This document shows positions 55,599 through 62,240 of a stretch of 64,000 bases of DNA, one piece after another. The stretch spans positions 62,001 through 126,000 of the forward strand of contig NZ_JAANOW010000001.1 of assembly GCF_011758805.1 (NCBI RefSeq), written 5' to 3'. Every line of letters begins with the position of its first letter. Within the stretch, counting starts at the first letter, position 1. The notes beneath the pieces were generated by a model. It did no database searches. It was not told the DNA's origin and worked only from the letters and a program-made list of their open reading frames with translations. The translations under genes and the position numbers were made by a program. The stretch is from Mycolicibacterium fluoranthenivorans (GTDB lineage: Bacteria > Actinomycetota > Actinomycetes > Mycobacteriales > Mycobacteriaceae).

Positions 55599-56048
55599 TC
55601 AGGCGATCCGGCCCTCGTCGCCGGGTCCCGCCACCTGCACGATGGGCACATGGAGTTCTGCGGCGGCGAACCCGTCTTCCAGACATGTCGTCGTCGGCAC
55701 CACGCCGGTGGTGTCGAATCGATGCAAAAGCCGCTGGACCGCATCCGAGGGGATGATCGTCCACCTGGTGTCCGCGATCTCGCAGCGCCCATGCAGGAGA
55801 AGCAGCGCCTCAAGTCCGGAAATGGACATGTACGTGACAGCGCGTAGGTCGACGATCAACGAGCAGCACAGCATGGCCCGGTCCAACACCACGTCGACGA
55901 CGGTGTCGACGTTCGCCGCATCGACGACGCCGTCGAGGGTCGCCACGATGACCGCAGGGTCGTACCACCGGGTCGCCACCGTCAGCACGGTATCCCCGCG
56001 GCGGGGAGCCCGAAAAAGGTTGCCGGCCCGGTTCTGAGTCGACGCCAT
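55599..56048 (-). CDS. STAS-domain anti-anti-sigma-like protein
   Basis: 149 residues from the ATG at 56048 (GAGGAAG upstream). One STAS domain (about 25-125): PAVIVATLDGVVDAANVDTVVDVVLD then LIVDLRAVTYMSISGLEALLLLHG. The site usually written D-S-S-G-L, where RsbW-type kinases phosphorylate Ser, reads S-I-S-G-L, keeping the Ser but not the Asp. Its presumptive kinase partner is the frameshifted gene just downstream, convergent. Confidence 0.85.
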   Translation of the reverse strand: MASTQNRAGNLFRAPRRGDTVLTVATRWYDPAVIVATLDGVVDAANVDTVVDVVLDRAMLCCSLIVDLRAVTYMSISGLEALLLLHGRCEIADTRWTIIPSDAVQRLLHRFDTTGVVPTTTCLEDGFAAAELHVPIVQVAGPGDEGRIA

Positions 56049-56466
56049 GGGCAACTTCCTCACTCTCGGGATGCCCGGCCGCCGCTGTACAGCCGCCGGT
56101 CCACATTCCATGTGGTTTCGAGCAAGCTGTTGTTTCAACTTTGTTCAGGCTAGTGAGCTATCACACAGAAGGCGATCTCCGCCCGAAGGTCTTCGGTTTG
56201 CGGACTACCGACCATCGACGGTGCTGAACTGGCGTGGGCACAGAGCCCATGGCGCCCAACGGTTTGCCGCGAGTGGCGCACCGCAACAGATGCGCGGCCG
56301 CGATGTCCATGAAACGAATAGGCTCGGCACGCACGGCGTCGGGCATTGCCGCAGGCGGCGGTACGCTTCATCGCTATGCGCTGTACGTCACAGAACGGCA
56401 CCGGAGTGAGAACTCCCATCACTCCACGATTCACCGAATAGTTAGCGCTGCTATTATATTTGTGCT
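56049..56466. promoter_or_regulatory. Divergent region STAS / FAAL with AT-rich FAAL promoter
   Basis: 418 bp with no convincing gene. Next to the FAAL start, CTATTATATT (56451-56460) provides a -10 (TATTAT or TATATT) 6-9 nt before the ATG at 56467, with no Shine-Dalgarno, which suggests a leaderless mRNA. The remainder shows no repeats or hairpins that stand out. Confidence 0.5.
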
Positions 56467-58299
56467 ATGGGTCGGGAAGCGTTGAGTGACAAGATCGTTG
56501 AATCTGCCGTGCCGAGTATCGAAGAATACGTCCGGCCAGACGGCACCATCGTCATACCCGACGGCATCACACTGACCTCTTTTCTGGACCGCAATCGCGA
56601 GGTTTACGGCGATGCGCCGGCGTACCGGTTCCTGGACTACACCCAAGGCACCGAAGGCCGGGCGATCGAGCTCAGCTGGAACGGGATGTGGGCCAAGGTG
56701 GGCGCGGTCGGCGCCCGGCTGCAGCAGGTCACCACCCGCGGTGACCGCGTCGCCATCCTGGCTCCCCAGGGCGTGGACTACGTGGCGGCGTTCTTCGCGG
56801 CGATCCATGCCGGCAATATCGCGGTGCCGCTGTTCGCGCCGGCCCTGGCCGGGCATACCGAACGGCTGGCCGCGGTGCTCGCCGATGCCAAACCCACGGT
56901 GGTGCTGACCACCACCGCCGGGTCGGAGGCCGTACGCAACTTCCTGCGTACCCTGCCCGCCGCCGAACGTCCCCGGATGATCGCCGTGGACGCGGTGCCC
57001 GACGCCGTCGCCCAGACCTTCTCGCCGGTACCGCTGGAGACCGACGACGTCGCCTACCTGCAATACACCTCGGGATCCACCCGTACGCCCGCCGGCGTGG
57101 AGATCACCCACCGCAACGTCTGTACCAACGTGCTGCAGATGGTTCTGGCCGGCGATCTGGACATGGGCGTGCGCAGTGTCAGCTGGCTGCCGCTCTACCA
57201 CGACATGGGACTGATCATGATCATGTTCCCGGCGCTGTGCGGCGCGCACATCACCCTGATGGACCCGATGGCCTTCGTCCGCCGGCCCTACCGCTGGATC
57301 AAGGCGCTCGGCATCGAGTCCGCCCACGGGCGCACCTTCGCCGCGGCTCCCAACTTCGCCTTCGACTTGGCCGCCGAACGCGGCCTGCCGCCCAGTGGTG
57401 ACGACCTGGACCTCACCAACGTGGTCACCCTCCTCAACGGCTCAGAGCCCGTGACGCTGTCTTCCATCGAGAAGTTCACCGCGGCATTCGCGCCCTACGG
57501 GCTGCCCGCCACCGCGATCAAACCGTCCTACGGTATGGCCGAAGCCACCCTGTCGGTGGCCAGCATCGCCCCGTCCGCGGCAGCCGAGGCGGTCTATCTG
57601 GACCGCGCCGAGCTCAACGCCGGCCGTGCCGTGGTGGTCGATGCCGGCGCCGACGGTGCGGTGGCCCACGTGTCCTGTGGTCAGCCGATCCCTAACCAGT
57701 GGGCGGTGATCGCCAGCCCCGACGGCGAAGAGCTTCCCGACGGGACCGTCGGTGAGATCTGGCTGCACGGCAACAATGTCGGGCGCGGCTACTTCGGCCG
57801 GGCCGAAGAGACCCTGCGTGTGTTCGGCAACAAGTTGCAGACCCGGCTGCGCGACGACAGCCACGCCGACGATGTCCCCGACAACGGATTGTGGCTTGCC
57901 ACAGGTGATCTCGGTGTCTATCTGGACGGGGAGCTGTACCTCACCGGCCGGATCAAAGACATGATCATCGTCGACGGCCGCAACCACTACCCCACCGATA
58001 TCGAAACCACGGTGAGCGCCGCCTCCCCCGCCGTCCGCTCCGGTTACGTCGCCGCATTCTCGGTACCCGGCACCGCCAGCGAGGAACTCGTCATCGTCGC
58101 CGAACGCGCCGCCGGGTCGGGCCGGGCCGAACCCGGCCCCATCGTGGACGCGATACGTGCCGCGGTGTCACGGAACCACCAGGTGCGCGTGGCCGACATA
58201 CGGATGGTCGCTGCCGGGGTCATCCCGCGCACGACGTCGGGCAAGCTGGCCCGAAATGCCTGCCGGACAGAGTATTTGGCTGGGAAGTTCGACCGCTAG
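56467..58299 (+). CDS. Fatty acyl-AMP ligase (FAAL, FadD32-type)
   Basis: 610-residue ANL-superfamily adenylating enzyme. ATP loop YTSGSTRTPAGVEITHRN (about 199-217), SWLPLYHDMGLI, PSYGMAEATLSVA, and hinge GRIKDMIIVDGRNHYPTDIE. The C-terminal RTTSGKLARNACR supplies the catalytic Lys. The STRTPAG loop and long C-terminus place it with FAALs such as FadD32 rather than acyl-CoA ligases. FAALs load fatty acids as AMP esters onto polyketide synthases, yet no PKS or acyl carrier protein gene is adjacent, so the partner must be encoded elsewhere. Confidence 0.88.
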   Translation: MGREALSDKIVESAVPSIEEYVRPDGTIVIPDGITLTSFLDRNREVYGDAPAYRFLDYTQGTEGRAIELSWNGMWAKVGAVGARLQQVTTRGDRVAILAPQGVDYVAAFFAAIHAGNIAVPLFAPALAGHTERLAAVLADAKPTVVLTTTAGSEAVRNFLRTLPAAERPRMIAVDAVPDAVAQTFSPVPLETDDVAYLQYTSGSTRTPAGVEITHRNVCTNVLQMVLAGDLDMGVRSVSWLPLYHDMGLIMIMFPALCGAHITLMDPMAFVRRPYRWIKALGIESAHGRTFAAAPNFAFDLAAERGLPPSGDDLDLTNVVTLLNGSEPVTLSSIEKFTAAFAPYGLPATAIKPSYGMAEATLSVASIAPSAAAEAVYLDRAELNAGRAVVVDAGADGAVAHVSCGQPIPNQWAVIASPDGEELPDGTVGEIWLHGNNVGRGYFGRAEETLRVFGNKLQTRLRDDSHADDVPDNGLWLATGDLGVYLDGELYLTGRIKDMIIVDGRNHYPTDIETTVSAASPAVRSGYVAAFSVPGTASEELVIVAERAAGSGRAEPGPIVDAIRAAVSRNHQVRVADIRMVAAGVIPRTTSGKLARNACRTEYLAGKFDR

Positions 58300-58484
58300 G
58301 CACGCCCGAGGACAACTGACACCTGATATGCAGGCGTCGCGGTGTCAATCCCCTCTCTGAGGGCACGGAACAGCCTTTGACGCGCACCGAGTTCAGTGGT
58401 GGTGCGGGTGCCAAGTTCACGCCGCCAGGCCTGCGCATAGCGAGACACGGTCACTTCACCCAGGCAGGCGCCGTGTTTCAGCAC
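58296..58484 (-). other. Possible gene remnant, 62-codon open frame
   Basis: A short frame with an HTH-like start (EVTVSRYAQAWRRELGTR) and helical continuation lies between FAAL and the LpqN-like gene. It has no clear ribosome binding site and overlaps the FAAL stop by 4 bp. It may be a relic of a regulator or phage-type gene; equally it may be chance. Confidence 0.25.
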
Positions 58485-58521
58485 CGAGCCGCTGCCACCG
58501 TTGTTTTGACAGACCGAACGT

Positions 58522-59157
58522 TTACGTGGGTGCTAGGACTTGGGTGCCGTTCAGCATGGCTTGTGAATCACGTTGATACGTCGGGTCGTTGGGTTGGGTG
58601 GTCACACTGGTGACGGCCACGGTGTAGAGCTTGGCGCCGACTGTGGGGGCAATGACGAGCGCGGTCACGGTTTGAGTGGGACCGCCTGGCGCCGCATCCA
58701 CGGTGTAGTTGAGGGTGAGGGCGGGGTACCCGCATACGACGGTGTTCTGCTGGCTCTTGAGCTGGGGGTTGGTGTGGTTCTTGGTGAGGGCCTTGTAACT
58801 GCCGTCCAGCAGAAGTTGTGGCGTCTTTTGATTCGTAGAGTCCCCGACCACGGCAGTGAGCGCTGGCGCGTAGTTCCCCTGCTGAAGGCTCATGTTGCGC
58901 AGCACGATGGGTGCAGCGGCGGTGATCAGCTCGGGCACAGAGTCCCATGCGGGCGGCTGGGGTACTCGGACGCCGGGACCGTCCCCCGTTGGGGGTGCAG
59001 TGGCCCAGCGGTCCGCAGTCGCCGCCGGACACGTGCCCGCGGCAGGGTCGCTGGGCGGTGACGACACATTCCGAATGGGCTGGCCGCAAGAAACCAAAAC
59101 CACCACCACCAGCGCGGTGCTGATGGCACGTACCGCAGACCGCGGGTGAGATTTCAT
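58522..59157 (-). CDS. LpqN/LpqT-family lipoprotein
   Basis: 211 residues with lipobox LVSC ending at Cys24. The mature part resembles mycobacterial LpqN/LpqT proteins: a Pro-rich linker, then VRVPQPPAWDSVPELITAAAPIVLRNMSLQQGNYAPALTAVV and a beta-rich end with TYQRDSQAMLNGTQV. Surface-anchored; LpqN in M. tuberculosis is linked to envelope interactions. It is last in the minus-strand series of accessory genes that begins with the toxin, though 466 bp separate it from the Imm51-like gene. Confidence 0.82.
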   Translation of the reverse strand: MKSHPRSAVRAISTALVVVVLVSCGQPIRNVSSPPSDPAAGTCPAATADRWATAPPTGDGPGVRVPQPPAWDSVPELITAAAPIVLRNMSLQQGNYAPALTAVVGDSTNQKTPQLLLDGSYKALTKNHTNPQLKSQQNTVVCGYPALTLNYTVDAAPGGPTQTVTALVIAPTVGAKLYTVAVTSVTTQPNDPTYQRDSQAMLNGTQVLAPT

Positions 59158-59623
59158 GATTGACCATCCTTACTAAATAGAAACGCGATCCGCCCCGGCA
59201 TGTCGGGATGATCCATCCCGGCAGAAAATCCCCAACGACCCACGATCCAGTTCCCCTTACATCGATCAACATCGCCCGTCAGCTACGACGGGCATCTGCA
59301 AGGTGTAGTCGGGAACCAACTCCTAAACCGAACGGTGATCTAGCCCACAGCAATGAACGCGAAGCGGTACGCGGCGTACTCATGGTCGATGTGGCCGTTC
59401 ACCAAGGAAGGTGTTTGAAAGCGGAGAAGCCCCGACAGGTAGACCGCGGGGTCACGGGCCAAACACCGCACACTGGGCAATGTCTCATGCGGATCGGGGC
59501 GCCCCACTCAACAGCTGATCCGCCAGGACTCAGCAACGAACACGCGATCACGCCAAACGAGACAAGAAATGAGCCATCCAAGTTCTTCAGAATCGAGACA
59601 TATTCGCGAATATGGCGCGGCCG
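59158..59623. other. 466-bp gene-free stretch
   Basis: No gene supported on either strand. A small hairpin, CGGGATG-atc-CATCCCG, lies at 59204-59220. The stretch is less GC-rich than the core genes and may hold a decayed gene, but no family is recognisable. Confidence 0.5.
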
Positions 59624-59962
59624 TTACGTGAAGAGGTCGTTCCCCGCGGCGTCAATGAGTGTGGCGATGATGTCGGGGTCGGTGACCGCGGGGAGGGCGT
59701 GCAGCTCAATGAGGCTGTCACGGTCACCGTAGGCGGCGAATGTTCCGGCCTCGGGATCGAATTCGATGGTGCTGGCTAACGCTGGTTGGTGCTGACTGAT
59801 CAGGTATCGGGCGACCGCAGTCCAGAAATGCCCGTTGGCGATGTGCCCGGCATCGTCCACGACGTCCTCGACGGGAAGATACTCATCTGCGTCGAGCAGG
59901 AGTGTGTGGTCGACGTCTTCGCTGTCGCCCTTGAAGAGATCGAATGGTTCGAATGGTTCCAT
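59624..59962 (-). CDS. Imm51-like immunity protein
   Basis: 112 residues from the ATG at 59962. Acidic, with HTLLLDADEYLPVEDVVDDAGHIANGHFWTAVARYL and STIEFDPEAGTFAAYGDRDSLIEL, the pattern I associate with the Imm51 family of polymorphic-toxin immunity proteins (GxxPNGxFW, FDPEAGxFxAYG). Cytoplasmic. It is fifth after the toxin on the same strand. It may neutralise a related toxin rather than the adjacent one. Confidence 0.7.
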   Translation of the reverse strand: MEPFEPFDLFKGDSEDVDHTLLLDADEYLPVEDVVDDAGHIANGHFWTAVARYLISQHQPALASTIEFDPEAGTFAAYGDRDSLIELHALPAVTDPDIIATLIDAAGNDLFT

Positions 59963-60115
59963 GAGCTCGGTTGCTCCTTGTCTCCAGTGGCGGCTGGTCA
60001 CATCCCGGTTTGAGTCGTATTCCACCGCAGCGGGGCAGTCTGGATCAGCTGGTGTGCGCCGAGGGAAGCCCGCCGGTGTGGTGGTAGAGGGCGGTGCAGA
60101 TGACAGGAGTTGGAA

Positions 60116-60712
60116 TTAGTAGATGTCGTCTCCGGGGTCGAAGTCGACCCAGTAGAAGTCGATGTGGATGGCGGTCAGGTCACCTTCGGCGGTGCGGGTG
60201 GCCAGGATCGGGAAGGCGCCGTCGCGTCCGGTGCGACACGCCACGACATGAGCGCCGCTGTCGGTGATGACGTTGGTGGCACCGATCGGTGTCCGGGTGA
60301 GGGTATCCAGATCGACGAACAGAGCCTGTACCAATGCCTTCGGGTCGATCTTCGCGTCGGCGTCGTAGACGGCGATCATGGCGTTGTCGCTGCCACTGAC
60401 CGCGCCGGTGACCATCGAGATGGGTGGGGCGATGAGAAAGTCGGCGAACGCGACGGTGGCCGGCTGGGCCTCGGTGAACCTGAAGGACAGGTAGGCCGGG
60501 CACCAGCCGAGGTCATCATCGATGTGAATGTAGGTGATAAACGCTCGGTGCTGTCCAGGTGGCACCCACAACACACACCCGTAGCGGGCTTCGAAGAACG
60601 GATCGATGATCCGCAGCCGACCTGAGGGCACCGACACTGTGCCCGTGGGTCTTTCAGCGGCGTTGGCGTATTCCTCGGTCCGGCCAACGAGAAACTTGCT
60701 GACGTCTTCCAC
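60116..60712 (-). CDS. Putative immunity-type protein
   Basis: 198 residues, acidic, no signal peptide. VSVPSGRLRIIDPFFE and LWVPPGQHRAFITYIHIDDD near the N-terminus recall DUF4241-like proteins, which occur in toxin-immunity loci, but this match is tentative. The end is acidic (FYWVDFDPGDDIY). GTG 60712 has GAGGAG upstream. It lies between the ankyrin and Imm51-like genes in the toxin-linked array. Confidence 0.6.
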   Translation of the reverse strand: MEDVSKFLVGRTEEYANAAERPTGTVSVPSGRLRIIDPFFEARYGCVLWVPPGQHRAFITYIHIDDDLGWCPAYLSFRFTEAQPATVAFADFLIAPPISMVTGAVSGSDNAMIAVYDADAKIDPKALVQALFVDLDTLTRTPIGATNVITDSGAHVVACRTGRDGAFPILATRTAEGDLTAIHIDFYWVDFDPGDDIY

Positions 60713-60760
60713 AGAAAAGCTCCTCGCGATCGTGTCCGACCCATAACCCTCGAACGAGGG

Positions 60761-61171
60761 TTATGCCGTGTCGCCGTCCTTGGCGAGGAATGCGCGGGCT
60801 GCCTCATCCAAGAGCGGGATCACCTCTTCCGGGTGGCGACCAGCCAGGTCCATCGGCCGGACGCCGTGATGGTTGGCGATGGTGGGATCCGCACCGTGCG
60901 CGATCGCCTTCTTGATCGTGGGCACATCGCAATAGGACACCACTTGCACGAACGCCGAGTTGCCGTGGATCTTCTCCTGCAGATTGGGATCCGCTCCGGC
61001 ATCCAGCAGCGCTAAGGCGATCTGAGACTGTCCTTGCTCGGCTGCGTAATGCAGGGGCGTTTTCCCGTCGGCATCCTGGGCGTTGACGTCATGTTCTCCG
61101 CTGGCAATCAACCCCAGGTACTCATCGATCTCATACTCCATGTCGTACATGTGCAGCGGTGTTCGTGCCAT
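60761..61171 (-). CDS. Ankyrin-repeat protein
   Basis: 136 residues with about three ankyrin repeats: DADGKTPLHYAAEQGQSQIALALLDAGADPN is a canonical repeat, followed by HGNSAFVQVVSYCDVPTIKKAIAHGADP and HHGVRPMDLAGRHPEEV. Small ankyrin proteins are frequent in immunity arrays, where they may bind toxins. Cytoplasmic. Start ATG 61171 with GGATG upstream. Confidence 0.85.
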   Translation of the reverse strand: MARTPLHMYDMEYEIDEYLGLIASGEHDVNAQDADGKTPLHYAAEQGQSQIALALLDAGADPNLQEKIHGNSAFVQVVSYCDVPTIKKAIAHGADPTIANHHGVRPMDLAGRHPEEVIPLLDEAARAFLAKDGDTA

Positions 61172-61426
61172 TACTACATCCTTTGCGCGGCGAATATTCT
61201 TGCGGCAGAAGCGGATTCAAATATAACGACGGGGCTATAGGGCGGTTCCTGTTGAACAGGTATTCCGCCACCCCTGTCCACAAGTAGCCGTAGGGCATCA
61301 CCATGCCTCAACGACCGCGTCTACAGACAGGTCACCCGCGCTCAGCTGAAACCTGCACCGATGCGGGATCCTCGCCTTCAAAGAAGAACGGGTCCACCAG
61401 TGACGCCTCTGAGTGTTATTAGGTGC

Positions 61427-61660
61427 TTATTGTTCGCTGCTGATGCGAGCCGCGAGTTCGCGTTTAACGCCCTCTGGTAGTACGGGTTCGCTGCGTCGCG
61501 GGTCCAGGTGGAGCATCTGATTGACCTGGTAGCTGAGCTTGTCCGTGCGCAGGTTGGCGTCGATGACTTCCAAACTGGGGTGGCCCGTCAGCACTGTGAA
61601 ATCCTCTCGTTGCAAAGTGTCGCTTAGGGTCCGCAGGTAACGAAGGGCAGGACGATTCAC
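61427..61660 (-). CDS. Small protein in the toxin-immunity array
   Basis: 77 residues from a GTG start, 12 nt after the DUF4265-like gene. Charged, helical, without recognised motifs. It could be a small immunity gene or the relic of a longer one. Coding status is uncertain because of its size and weak ribosome binding site. Confidence 0.4.
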   Translation of the reverse strand: MNRPALRYLRTLSDTLQREDFTVLTGHPSLEVIDANLRTDKLSYQVNQMLHLDPRRSEPVLPEGVKRELAARISSEQ

Positions 61661-61672
61661 CGTTTTGCTGTC

Positions 61673-62203
61673 CTAGGTGTCGAAAGTCATGCAGGCCGAC
61701 TCGACGGTGAGCTCGCCGGCTTCGCCCCGGGGAATCAGGCAGTCGTCGTACACGTGCTCGTACGCATCGAGGGTAGGGATGTCGACGGCGACGATCAGAT
61801 CCCATCCCGTGCGCCGCACCACGCACCCCGCGGCCTCCACTTCATCAATGATGGCTGCGATACGGAAACTGAGGATGTCTTCCTCGGCCTGGTGGTCAAT
61901 AAAAATGCGGATGGTGGAGTGCCCTCCCGACTCGACCTTCCGGTCGAATACAACGTTGCCCTCCGGACCAGAGGTGCCCAAAACGAGGTCATCCACCGCG
62001 ATCCCGAAGACAAGAAGGGGAATGCTGAGGATTCGATACGCTTGGCCGTCAGATTCAGGTCGCACCCACAACGCCTCCCAATCCGCTGGCGGCCAGGAAT
62101 GATCGTCGTCAGTATCTACTTTGAACAGCATGGACAGAGCCCCGTGCGGAGGTGTCGCCGCGACGGCGACCTCGGTGAGGATGTCGATACGTTCATGGGC
62201 CAT
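61673..62203 (-). CDS. DUF4265-like protein, candidate cognate immunity protein
   Basis: 176 residues. ALWVRPESDGQAYRILSIPLLVFGIAVDDLVLG matches the DUF4265 pattern (W-x-R-x6-Y-x-[IL]-x-[SN]-[IV]-P-x5-G-[IV]-A-x-[GD]-D), and the middle has a beta-alpha layout ending ESACMTFDT. It starts 37 nt after the toxin stop, the position where immunity genes of polymorphic toxins are found, so it is the best candidate to block the HNH nuclease. Cytoplasmic; no signal peptide. Confidence 0.72.
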   Translation of the reverse strand: MAHERIDILTEVAVAATPPHGALSMLFKVDTDDDHSWPPADWEALWVRPESDGQAYRILSIPLLVFGIAVDDLVLGTSGPEGNVVFDRKVESGGHSTIRIFIDHQAEEDILSFRIAAIIDEVEAAGCVVRRTGWDLIVAVDIPTLDAYEHVYDDCLIPRGEAGELTVESACMTFDT

Positions 62204-62240
62204 CTTGGATCGGCACCCTTCCTGTTCGGAACCTGCTTAT

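Noticed and set aside
58296..58484. Transposase fragment between FAAL and the lipoprotein gene
   Set aside because: No terminal inverted repeats, target duplications or DDE/DEDD motifs are visible; only an HTH-like string. Kept as a low-confidence remnant only.
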